A DNA stretch of 64,000 bases from Oscillospiraceae bacterium (GTDB taxonomy: Bacteria > Bacillota > Clostridia > Oscillospirales > Acutalibacteraceae): positions 18,316-82,315 of the forward strand of contig JAISJQ010000045.1 of NCBI GenBank assembly GCA_031261445.1, in the 5' to 3' direction. Both the position numbers and the translations under genes were made by a program. Under the pieces are notes generated by a model. The model ran no database searches. It was not told where the DNA came from and saw only the letters and a program-made list of their open reading frames with translations. Each line of letters starts with the position of its first letter. The stretch's first letter is position 1. This document shows positions 23,997 through 31,509 of the stretch, piece by piece.

Positions 23997-25841
23997 ATTC
24001 AGCTACAAAAGATTCTGTTTCCCAATCCGGCGATTTGCTCTGAAGAATCGCTGTATTTTCGCTCGCCCAACGCGCAGAGCGAGCACATTGCCCAGCAGCG
24101 TGCGCTGGTGATTCCCGCCGGGCAGACGCTGTCGTTCGCCACGTATTTCAACAGCTTTTCGTTGGGCAAGTGGCGCAAGTATTCCACGCTGAGCGCACTG
24201 CGTCTGCGGGTGGTGACGCAAGGCGATTTTGTGCTGGGTGTGCACCATGTGCGCCAAGAGGGCGAAGACCTGCGCGACGCTTTGCTGAGCACCCACGCCG
24301 CCGCCAGCGCTGTCCCCGTCCCGCACGACTTCCCGCTCCCGCTGGACGCGGACGACGGGCTGCTGTATTTTACCGTCACCGCCGCCGAAGAAGATGTGCT
24401 GTTCTTCACGGGTGAATACTACACCCCGCAAGCGGCCACGCAGAACGTGACGCTGGCGGTGAACATCTGTACTTATCGCCGCGAGACGTTTGTGGCGCAC
24501 AATATCCATTTGCTCATTGAAGAGCTACTGGACAACGACAACGCGCCGCTCCACGGGCACTTGCAGATTTTCATTGCCGATAACGGCCAATCCGTGGACG
24601 AGACGAGCATCGCCCATGCGGCGGTACACGTGTTCCCCAACCGCAATCTGGGCGGGGCAGGCGGCTTTGGGCGCGGGATGCTCGAGATACTCGACCAGCG
24701 CGAAACACTGGGCATTACGCACATTTTGATGATGGACGATGACGTGGTGCTTGACCCGCAGGTACTGGTGCGCACGTACTGTTTTTTGTGCTATCTTAAG
24801 CCCGAATATGCCCACGCCTTTTTGGGCGGCGCGATGCTCTCGCTCCAAGAGCGTTTCACGCAAGTGGAGGCGGCGGACTATTATGACGAAGTGCGCCACC
24901 ACCCCATCAAACCGCGCTACGATTTGCGGGAGCTGACGCATGTGCTGGATAACGAGCGCGAAGAGCCGATCAACTACTTCAGCTGGTGGTATTGCTGTAT
25001 GCCCGCGGGGGTGCTCCGCGCGGACAACCTGCCCCTGCCGATTTTCATCAAGCGTGACGACATTGAATATGGCCTGCGCAACGGGACGCAGTTCATCACC
25101 ATCAACGGCATTGGCGTTTGGCACGAGGAGTTTGCGCTCAAGCGCTCCTCGTTTTTGGAGTACTACTACCTGCGCAACATGTGCATTCTCAACGCGCTGC
25201 ACAGACCAAAGTTTGGCACGGCGGCGCTGCTGTATTTTTTGCTGCGGGCGCTCCTGCGCTCTCTGGCGGAATTCCGCTACGCCGAGGCGCAGCTCAAGCT
25301 GGCCGCCGTGGAGGATTTTTGCAAGGGTGTCGATTGGCTCATGGCGCAAGATGCCGAGAAGCTCCATAGCGCCGTCATGGCCGCCGCCTACGCCAAAGTA
25401 CCACTGGCGGAAGAGGAAATCCGCTATATCCGCGCGCGCGTGCTGACCGACGACGAAGAGGAAAGCACCGCCGGGCGCGTGGGACGCACGCTCCTACTCA
25501 ACGGCTGGTTTCTGCTCGCCAAACGGCAGATTGTGGTCGTCCCCGCTGTGAAACCCGCGCGGCGGCTGTTCTTCCGCGCCAAATACGTGGTCAACTACGA
25601 AGAGACCACGCAGACGGCCTTTGCCACCAAACGCCGCCTGTTTTCGCTCTTGCGCGTGCTGGCTCGCTTGGGCGCGTTTTGCCTGCACTCCCTGCCTCGC
25701 GCGGCACGCGTGGCGCAGGAATACCGAAGCCGCGCCGCCGAACTGACCAGCCGCGCCTATTGGGAGCAACATCTCTACCAGCCGGGCGAAGCGGACGACA
25801 GCAATAAAAAGCCGCTGACCTACGGGTTCTATCAACAATGA
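23997..25841 (+). CDS. GlfT2-like galactofuranosyltransferase with probable ATT start
   Basis: A 614-residue GT-2-type transferase expected to polymerise galactofuranose from UDP-Galf. An N-terminal beta-sandwich (YFNSFSLGKWRKYS) precedes the GT-A core: FIADNGQ, NRNLGGAGGFGRGM, the metal-binding MMDDDV, WWYCCMPAG, FIKRDDIEYGLRNG and VWHEEF. No ATG, GTG or TTG in frame gives a full N-terminus. The first GTG (24108) would remove about 37 conserved-looking residues. An ATT at 23997 lies exactly 6 bases after AAGGAG and yields QLQKILFPNPAICSEE, typical of the family start. It follows glf, its substrate supplier. Confidence 0.88.
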   Translation: MQLQKILFPNPAICSEESLYFRSPNAQSEHIAQQRALVIPAGQTLSFATYFNSFSLGKWRKYSTLSALRLRVVTQGDFVLGVHHVRQEGEDLRDALLSTHAAASAVPVPHDFPLPLDADDGLLYFTVTAAEEDVLFFTGEYYTPQAATQNVTLAVNICTYRRETFVAHNIHLLIEELLDNDNAPLHGHLQIFIADNGQSVDETSIAHAAVHVFPNRNLGGAGGFGRGMLEILDQRETLGITHILMMDDDVVLDPQVLVRTYCFLCYLKPEYAHAFLGGAMLSLQERFTQVEAADYYDEVRHHPIKPRYDLRELTHVLDNEREEPINYFSWWYCCMPAGVLRADNLPLPIFIKRDDIEYGLRNGTQFITINGIGVWHEEFALKRSSFLEYYYLRNMCILNALHRPKFGTAALLYFLLRALLRSLAEFRYAEAQLKLAAVEDFCKGVDWLMAQDAEKLHSAVMAAAYAKVPLAEEEIRYIRARVLTDDEEESTAGRVGRTLLLNGWFLLAKRQIVVVPAVKPARRLFFRAKYVVNYEETTQTAFATKRRLFSLLRVLARLGAFCLHSLPRAARVAQEYRSRAAELTSRAYWEQHLYQPGEADDSNKKPLTYGFYQQ

Positions 25842-25850
25842 GGCGGATGC

Positions 25851-25988
25851 AATGAACAATGAACAATTGACAATTGTCTGCCCTTTGTTATACTATTCCG
25901 TACTAGGAATCCTTCCGTAGGGGCAACCCTTGTGGTTGCCCCGATAAGGTGCTTTGCATAGAGGGCGACCACAAGGGTCGCCCCTACA
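25851..25988. repeat. Family C and family A repeats
   Basis: Family C at 25851-25876 (AATGAACAATGAACAATTGACAATTG type). Family A at 25917-25988 (GTAGGGGCAACCCTTGTGG ... CCACAAGGGTCGCCCCTAC). Confidence 0.8.
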
Positions 25989-26027
25989 CCTGTCGCGATG
26001 GGCAACAATTTTTATTGCGGATTAGTA

Positions 26028-27200
26028 TTAAAACATTTCTGCCAACGCAACACCCAGCAGTCGCCCGGAATACGCGACCTCGTCGAGCGTGTTGGAATCC
26101 GTGCCAATCTCAATGAGCAGGTTGTTCTTGCCCTGATTCATGTTGTATTTTCTCTGGCAGAAAAAGATGGGACGCGCCAGACCCGGGAAACGATCCGCCA
26201 GCGTTTTTTGCAGATGCACCGCAAAGGTCAGGTTGCCCTGCCAGTTGGCAAAATCGGTGATTTTCCCCTCCTGCGCCCCGGTGACGAGCATGATTTGCGC
26301 GGCTTTTTTGCCCTGAATGGTGGTCACGGGCTTGGTGCGCGTGGACGCGCCGCGCATGGCATCGCGGTGGATATCCAGCACGATCTGAATCTCTGGGTGT
26401 TCCTTGAGGTGCTTTGCCACCGTGACGGCCGAACGGCCATACGCGCCGTTGTAGCTGGTGTCGTGGATGGTGGTGTCGTGGATGACGGTGTAGCCCGCCG
26501 CCGTGAGCTGCGCGGCGATTTCATCGCCCACGCGCACCATGTTTTGCGCCGGATCGTTGGAGCGGCCGGTCTCCTCGGTGGTGTAGTAGTCCCGCTCAAA
26601 GAGCGCGAAGGCCTCGGTGGTGTGGGTATGGAACAACAGCACGGCGGGTTTGCTTTTGTCCTGCACTTTGATGTCGACTTTTTTCTTCAGCTCTTTTTTG
26701 ATGTCGACACTTTTGGTTTCCGTGGTGTTTTTCACGCGAACGGAGTCGTAGGTATTCGTTGCGCCAGATTTCGCGTAGTCCGCGCTGATGACCGCGCCCA
26801 GCTTGGGCGCTTTGGCGTTGGCCTGCGCTTTGGCGGCGAGCGCGGCGATGTCGGGCGGGGTGGCGGTGAGGTCTTTGGCTTTCGCCCCCACGGACTGCGT
26901 GGCCGCTTCCGGGGCATCGGCGGCTTTGGGCGTGGTGAGCGCTTTGCTGACGACCGGCGCGGTGGGCGCGGGAGCGGTCGGCACTTCGCTCGGCACGGCG
27001 GCGGGGATTTCGGCATCCGCGTCATCGTCCGGGTGGGGCGTGCGCTCATCCAGAAACAGCTGCACCGCCGCCTCGGGCACAGCCAGTCCAGCCCCCAACC
27101 GTACGGCGAACGCGCGTCCCTGCCCCCACGCGAGCAGTAACGCCGGAATCAGCAGCACGGCCAGCGCACTGCGCTGCATGGATTTTTTTTGACTGCGCAT
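26028..27200 (-). CDS. spoIIP: Stage II sporulation protein P (peptidoglycan hydrolase)
   Basis: A 390-residue SpoIIP, the amidase/endopeptidase partner of SpoIID that thins septal peptidoglycan during engulfment. An N-terminal membrane anchor (about residues 12-32) is followed by a Pro/Ala-rich spacer and the catalytic domain: VLLFHTHTTEAF with catalytic His residues, VLDIHRDAMRG, and the end LLIEIGTDSNTLDEV. GGAGG sits 8 bases before the ATG. It acts on the outer face of the mother-cell membrane and is normally under a mother-cell sigma factor; no such promoter was identified by eye. It is the best single indicator that the host can sporulate. Confidence 0.93.
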   Translation of the reverse strand: MRSQKKSMQRSALAVLLIPALLLAWGQGRAFAVRLGAGLAVPEAAVQLFLDERTPHPDDDADAEIPAAVPSEVPTAPAPTAPVVSKALTTPKAADAPEAATQSVGAKAKDLTATPPDIAALAAKAQANAKAPKLGAVISADYAKSGATNTYDSVRVKNTTETKSVDIKKELKKKVDIKVQDKSKPAVLLFHTHTTEAFALFERDYYTTEETGRSNDPAQNMVRVGDEIAAQLTAAGYTVIHDTTIHDTSYNGAYGRSAVTVAKHLKEHPEIQIVLDIHRDAMRGASTRTKPVTTIQGKKAAQIMLVTGAQEGKITDFANWQGNLTFAVHLQKTLADRFPGLARPIFFCQRKYNMNQGKNNLLIEIGTDSNTLDEVAYSGRLLGVALAEMF

Positions 27201-27320
27201 AAAAAGAGCCTCCGAGCCTTCTGGACGCTAGATTTTGGCCGTCTAAGACCGAAAACCCAAAGTCCTGCTTGTGCAATATATTACACAAACACCGGAGGTA
27301 TACCATTGCAGAAGGGAGTA

Positions 27321-27387
27321 GTCAGAAGGCAGAGGGCAGAAATGTGCTTAAGAATCTGTCTTCTGTCCTCTGACTTCTGCCCTCTGA
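27321..27387. repeat. Family B repeat, inverted pair
   Basis: CAGAAGGCAGAGGGCAGA faces TCTGTCTTCTGTCCTCTGACTT..., forming a long imperfect hairpin. Its right arm encodes the last residues of the aminotransferase. Confidence 0.75.
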
Positions 27388-28592
27388 GCGCCAGCTGCCA
27401 CGCTGCGCAAAATGTCGATGCCCTTGACGATGTTCTCGTCACTGGGAGTGGAGAAGTTCAGGCGGATGCAGTCGGTCGTCCCATTGGGGTCGGTCAGGAA
27501 CGCTGAGCCGGGCACGACGGCCACGCCGTGGTCGGTGCAGGTTTTGCAGAAGCGCAGCATCTTGTCCGTCGCCGCGCGTGCGCCGAGCGTCTGGGCATAG
27601 CCGAGCGTGCCCCAGACGAACAGACCGCCCTCTGGACGCACAAAGTGGAAGTGATCGGCCAGCTTTTCGTCCAGCAGGTCGCACATCAGGTTCAACTTGC
27701 GGCGATAGATGCCCTGAATTTTGGCGATGTGCGCGGGGACATCATAGCCCGTGAGCCACTGGTAGACAATCATTTGCGTGAGCATGGAGGTGTGCACGTC
27801 GCCCGTCTGCTTGCCCACGGTCATCTTCGCCAGAATCTCCGGCGGCCCCACGCAGAAGCCCGCCCGCAGACCGGGCGAGAGAATTTTGCTGAACGAGCCG
27901 GCATAAATCACGCGTCCATCAGTGTCGAGCGTCTTGATGGCAGGAAGCGCTTCGCCCACCACCCGCAGGTCGCCATAGGGGTTGTCCTCTAGGATGATTA
28001 GGTCGTATTGCTGCGCCAGCGCGTAGACGGCGCGGCGTTTTTCGGCGGACATGGTCGCGCCCGTGGGGTTCTGGAAGTTGGGGATGGTGTAGAGGAATCG
28101 CACGTTTTTCTCGCGCTTGAGGGCGTCCTCTAGGGCGGCGATGTTCAGGCCGTCCGCCTCAATGGGGATGCCCACCAAGTTTGCGTTATAGGCGCGGAAG
28201 CTGTTGAGACTGCCGATGAACGAGGGATTTTCGCACAGAACCGTGTCGCCCTCGTCGCAGAGCACCTTGCAGACCAAATCCATGACCTGCTGCGCCCCGC
28301 TGGTGATGATCAGGCTGTCGCGCTCGTTCCCCACGCCATACCTGCCGACCCAGCCGCGCACTGCCGCAATGAGCGGCTCGTAGCCCTCTGTAACGCCGTA
28401 TTGCAGGGCGTTGATGGGCTGTTCGGCGAGAATCTGCGCGGTGATCTGGCGGATCTCGTCCACAGGGAAGGCCTCCGCCGCAGGGTTGCCCGCCGCGAAG
28501 CTGATGAGCCCCGGCACAGAGGCCGCCTTGAGGATCTCGCGAATCGCCGAGGGCTTGAGCGCGGAAATTTTGTTGGAAAAACGGTACTGCAT
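27348..28592 (-). CDS. PLP-dependent aminotransferase (2-aminoadipate/aromatic type, class I/II)
   Basis: A 414-residue aminotransferase of the group that includes LysN-like and MocR-type catalytic domains. Visible are the N-terminal ISFAAGNPAAEAFPVDEI, TSGAQQVMDL, the cofactor segment IPNFQNPTGATMS, LEDNPYGDLR and the Schiff-base Lys in GSFSKILSPGLRAGF. It transfers amino groups from amino acids to 2-oxo acids; the exact substrate is not clear. TAGGAGC precedes the ATG. The C-terminal 12 or so residues (AQRAEVRGQKTDS) are translated from a family B repeat and probably replaced the original end. Confidence 0.88.
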   Translation of the reverse strand: MQYRFSNKISALKPSAIREILKAASVPGLISFAAGNPAAEAFPVDEIRQITAQILAEQPINALQYGVTEGYEPLIAAVRGWVGRYGVGNERDSLIITSGAQQVMDLVCKVLCDEGDTVLCENPSFIGSLNSFRAYNANLVGIPIEADGLNIAALEDALKREKNVRFLYTIPNFQNPTGATMSAEKRRAVYALAQQYDLIILEDNPYGDLRVVGEALPAIKTLDTDGRVIYAGSFSKILSPGLRAGFCVGPPEILAKMTVGKQTGDVHTSMLTQMIVYQWLTGYDVPAHIAKIQGIYRRKLNLMCDLLDEKLADHFHFVRPEGGLFVWGTLGYAQTLGARAATDKMLRFCKTCTDHGVAVVPGSAFLTDPNGTTDCIRLNFSTPSDENIVKGIDILRSVAAGAQRAEVRGQKTDS

Positions 28593-28636
28593 ACCTGCTC
28601 CTAAAAAAGTTGTTGTGCTTAGAAATACCTAGGCAC

Positions 28637-28665
28637 TTGACATTTATGCTGTGTCTGTGTATAAT
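28637..28665 (+). promoter_or_regulatory. Consensus promoter for a small RNA
   Basis: TTGACA 28637-28642, 17-base spacer, TATAAT 28660-28665. No plus-strand ORF with a ribosome binding site follows. Confidence 0.75.
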
Positions 28666-28671
28666 ATAGAT

Positions 28672-28770
28672 GGTGGTGGCACTGTCGACAACGGCTGTTG
28701 CCTCCAACGTTCGAGAACTAAAGAATTAGTCGCCGATCTGTGGTAGGAGGGCGACTACTTCTTTTTGTTT
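28672..28770 (+). ncRNA. Candidate antisense (antitoxin) RNA
   Basis: About 100 bases from a consensus promoter to a terminator: 8-bp stem TAGTCGCC (28727-28734) / GGCGACTA (28750-28757) then ACTTCTTTTTGTTT. Its 3' end overlaps the 3' end of the convergent small-peptide gene, the geometry of type I antitoxins such as RatA/TxpA and SR4/BsrG. A CCTCC near 28701-28705 could also contact the peptide's Shine-Dalgarno sequence. Confidence 0.6.
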
Positions 28771-28841
28771 GCGTTGCTAACGATGAGCATGTAGCCGGTT
28801 GCACAGACTAGGAACAGTGCCATGGCAATGATTTCGTTCAT
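28755..28841 (-). CDS. 28-residue hydrophobic peptide, candidate type I toxin
   Basis: A 28-residue peptide: one transmembrane helix (about residues 4-22, IIAMALFLVCATGYMLIV) and a basic end (NANKKK), the usual build of Fst/TxpA/BsrG-type membrane toxins, though the sequence matches none I recognise. AAGGAGG lies 8 bases before the ATG. That site is exactly paired with CCTCCT 4 bases upstream (hairpin 28850-28865), which would restrain translation as in known type I toxin mRNAs. It has its own consensus promoter. Its stop codon lies within the shared terminator of the convergent antisense RNA. Confidence 0.65.
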   Translation of the reverse strand: MNEIIAMALFLVCATGYMLIVSNANKKK

Positions 28842-28907
28842 ACGCATCACCTCCTTCACAGGAGGCAAAAAGCCAGCCGCTGCCGCTTGGCAGTACCACC
28901 GCTGTAG

Positions 28908-28936
28908 ATTATAGCAGGTTGCGCGAAAATTGTCAA
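28908..28936 (-). promoter_or_regulatory. Consensus promoter of the small-peptide gene
   Basis: On the minus strand TTGACA (28936-28931), 17-base spacer, TATAAT (28913-28908). It overlaps the last codon of the upstream gene. Confidence 0.75.
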
Positions 28937-30117
28937 TCGTGCATAACAATCGGCAACGGTTTCAACTTCCCATAAACATCCGCATTTTGGAACAGGAAAT
29001 TTTGGCTGTCTCGTAAAGATGCTTCGGCAACCGACAGTTGTTGACTGGCCGTATCAGCGAGCGAATCCATGCTTTCACCTAAAGCACGCAATTCCCGCGC
29101 AATATTTCCCGTAACCGCCGCCAGCATTTGTGCTTGCTTTGCTTGGTTTTGAATCACCGCCGCCATGAGCCGCTTCATCTCGTTGGCATCCACGCGCGCG
29201 AGCGCATATTTGATGTCATAGTCGTCAGAGGACGTGGAGAGAAAGTCGTAGAGATAAAACACCGCTTCTGGGTACTGATAAGGCTTCGGGAGAATGCGGG
29301 TTGAGCTGTAGAGCGTTTCAAGCTGTTCTTGCGCTTGTTTTAGCCCCGTTGTGAGCGTCTGCACATTCGCATCACGAACAGCAAGCCATTCTTGCTGAAA
29401 TGCGGCTTGCTTTGTGTCCTGTTCGTGTGCTTGCAATTCATACGCACTTTGCGCGATCTGATATTCGTGCATGGCCTGCTCATATTCTTGCACAGCCCTG
29501 TCATAGTCACGGCATTGTTGTGCATATCGCTCAGCCGCTTCCCGATTGATACGTTCAAATCTTTCCGTTACCCATTGATTGTGCTGCTCCTGATGAATTT
29601 TGTCGGGCTTACATCTCGCCTGACCCATCAACTTACTAAAAAGTGAATCAGAAAGATGCTCAAGTGGAGCATTCTCAATATAGTAATCTTCTGCAGAATA
29701 TCCTCTGGGTGCACTAAACAAATCTGCTAAGTCTAAAATGCAAATTGTATCCTCAACTATCATCTCATCCAGAGTAGATAACTTGTGAACTTCGGGTGTT
29801 GGATATCTTACACGAAACCCAAACGAGCCGTTGAAATGATTATCGATAAACGATATATTGGGGTAAAAGCGAAAAGTGCCATCGCAAAGAGCCTTACTAT
29901 TATGAGGAAAATAAAGCCGCCCAGGTTTTTGTTGTTCTGGCTTTTGGGGCGGATTTGTTGGCGCTTGTGGCATAATCGGAGGCGCAAGAGTTGCCCGCGG
30001 TAACGCAGGGCAATAGCTCTGGCTCTGTAGATTCAATTCGTTTTGCGTTTGCAAAATGGTCAATTCCAAACCAGCGGCGGTTTCCAGAAACCGAACTTCT
30101 TCATCATGTTTTTGCAC
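28933..30117 (-). CDS. Unknown coiled-coil protein
   Basis: A 394-residue protein, mostly soluble. A Pro-rich stretch lies near residues 45-65. A beta-type domain (LYFPHNSKALCDGTFRFYPN onward) and a long predicted coiled coil follow (about 180-275, rich in Gln/Glu/Ala/Tyr, for example YAQQCRDYDRAVQEYEQAM). The helical C-terminus has VTGNIARELRALGESMDS. GTG at 30117 is chosen because TAGGAG lies 8 bases upstream; the frame is open to 30192. A promoter (TTGACT-17-TATACT) lies at 30183-30211. Function not recognised. Confidence 0.7.
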   Translation of the reverse strand: MQKHDEEVRFLETAAGLELTILQTQNELNLQSQSYCPALPRATLAPPIMPQAPTNPPQKPEQQKPGRLYFPHNSKALCDGTFRFYPNISFIDNHFNGSFGFRVRYPTPEVHKLSTLDEMIVEDTICILDLADLFSAPRGYSAEDYYIENAPLEHLSDSLFSKLMGQARCKPDKIHQEQHNQWVTERFERINREAAERYAQQCRDYDRAVQEYEQAMHEYQIAQSAYELQAHEQDTKQAAFQQEWLAVRDANVQTLTTGLKQAQEQLETLYSSTRILPKPYQYPEAVFYLYDFLSTSSDDYDIKYALARVDANEMKRLMAAVIQNQAKQAQMLAAVTGNIARELRALGESMDSLADTASQQLSVAEASLRDSQNFLFQNADVYGKLKPLPIVMHD

Positions 30118-30182
30118 GCAAATCACTCCTATAAATAAGTATCCCATAGCTACTTTTGGTAAGCCAGCGACCATCGTGTTAG

Positions 30183-30211
30183 AGTATAGCACGCCACGCG
30201 AAAAAAGTCAA
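30183..30211 (-). promoter_or_regulatory. Promoter of the coiled-coil protein gene
   Basis: Minus strand TTGACT (30211-30206), 17-base spacer, TATACT (30188-30183). Confidence 0.65.
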
Positions 30212-30278
30212 TCGCGGATGCGAAGACACGGAAATCAATTTTCAGATTGCCAGAGGAAAACTGATGATTTTGGGGATC

Positions 30279-30389
30279 TGTAGGGGCGAGCTTTGCCTGT
30301 GCCCTGCGGGTGCTCGCCCGCTGTCTAACCCACTGTCTAAATATACGCGTTTCCTTAAAAACAGCGGGCGAGCGCAGCTCGCCCCTACA
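30279..30389. repeat. Family A repeat, long form
   Basis: TGTAGGGGCGAGC ... GCTCGCCCGCTGT and inverted AGCGGGCGAGCGCAGCTCGCCCCTACA, about 110 bases end to end, filling the gap 30212-30424. Confidence 0.8.
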
Positions 30390-30424
30390 CAAAATTGATT
30401 TCCCTGATGCGAAGAAATTTTCTA

Positions 30425-30453
30425 TTGACAACCGTCCTCTCGTATGGTATAAT
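30425..30453 (+). promoter_or_regulatory. Promoter of tRNA-Pro
   Basis: TTGACA 30425-30430, 17-base spacer, TATAAT 30448-30453. Confidence 0.8.
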
Positions 30454-30462
30454 ATAGTTAAA

Positions 30463-30539
30463 TCCGGGTGTGGCGCAGTTGGTAGCGCGCTTGACTGGGG
30501 GTCAAGAGGCCGTGAGTTCAAGTCTCGCCACTCGGACCA
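30463..30539 (+). tRNA. tRNA-Pro (anticodon GGG)
   Basis: A 77-base tRNA with encoded CCA. Acceptor TCCGGGT / ACTCGGA, D-arm GGCGCAGTTGGTAGCGC, anticodon stem CTTGA/TCAAG with loop CTGGGGG, T-arm TTCAAGT. The anticodon GGG reads CCC/CCU (proline). Confidence 0.92.
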
Positions 30540-30542
30540 AAG

Positions 30543-30580
30543 TCGAAAAGGTAGGGTTCTACCTTTTCGATTTTATTTTT
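30543..30580 (+). terminator. Terminator after tRNA-Pro
   Basis: Perfect 12-bp stem TCGAAAAGGTAG / CTACCTTTTCGA, 4-base loop, then TTTTATTTTT. Confidence 0.9.
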
Positions 30581-30604
30581 CCTAATTCTTGTTAAGGAGT
30601 ATCT

Positions 30605-31218
30605 ATGCATATACCAAGTGAGCGTATTTATCATGAAATGAAATCAGAGGAGGCTTCTCTTTGGTATGTACCTGCCAATAATTTTTTTATATAAGCCCAC
30701 GAGTCAAAAAGGGCGAGAAGATACGTGAATTAACCGATGTTTTTTCATTTTATCAATATGGGAGTTTTCTTATCGAAGCCAAAGATTTATCAGTTCTCAA
30801 TGCGGGATACCATCGTGACCAAGTACGCCGCACGGCCGGAGTGCAAAAGCAAGTAAAAAAAGCCATTGCGCAACTAATCGGTGCATCAAAAGCTTTAAAA
30901 AATAACAATGCGATTTTTGACGCCAATGGCAAAGAAATTATTGTCGATAGAAAAGAACCTCCTCACTGCATCATTTTAATTACTGAACTTATGCATTATG
31001 GCGATTGGAAAGAAATCGAAATTCAATTATTTGAAGCTATGCAGGAAACGGGTGCATTCTTTCACTTATTAGATTTGCGCGAGTTTATTGCTTTACTAAA
31101 AGGCAGTTCGGGCAAAGTGGAGCTACTGGATTATAACCTTATGGAACGGTGCAAAATATTTGTGGATAAGCAAAGTGTTTTTATCCGTAGCCAACCGCCA
31201 TCAAAGCAATCACTATGA
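30605..31218 (+). pseudogene. Frameshifted gene, possible nuclease-like protein
   Basis: An ATG at 30605 behind AAGGAG opens a frame (MHIPSERIYHEMKSEE...) that ends after 29 codons, just past a run of seven T. Adding one T there joins it to a second open frame with no stop to 31218 (ISPRVKKGEKIRELTDVF onward), giving about 204 residues. The joined protein has ELTDVFSFYQYGSFLIEAKD, an acidic residue then an ExK signature as in PD-(D/E)XK/NERD-like nucleases (weak resemblance). It is more AT-rich than its neighbours. Either a true frameshift, a phase-variable switch or an assembly error. Confidence 0.65.
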
Positions 31219-31509
31219 AATATAACTTTGTTCCTGCCAGTGTTTTTGGTACCAAATACAACTTTCGAATTACCTGTAACCATTAATTTGACTGCATTTT
31301 CTCGGGTATGATGTTACCACCACGCCGACTACACTGGCGGTGAGCAATTCGTGCACTGCCGTAGTACCGTTTTCAACGCGGCTAACCTGAAGTTCAAATT
31401 GTTTCTTTGCTGTCGAACGCAGATTTTTTTGAAGGCGATGCTCTGTAGTCTGCGCGACCAATGATGCTTATTTATGTTGGATTGAAACTTATTGCCTACC
31501 CTTCAACCA
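31219..31509. other. 290-base gap with no convincing gene
   Basis: A minus-strand frame (31270-31461) includes QFELQVSRVENGTTAVHELL, faintly like the recognition helix of an XRE regulator, but it has no good start or ribosome binding site. Probably gene debris. Confidence 0.3.

Noticed and set aside
25998..27140. 380-codon plus-strand ORF opposite spoIIP
   Set aside because: Antisense shadow of a clear SpoIIP gene; Arg/Gly/Val-rich composition and no ribosome binding site.
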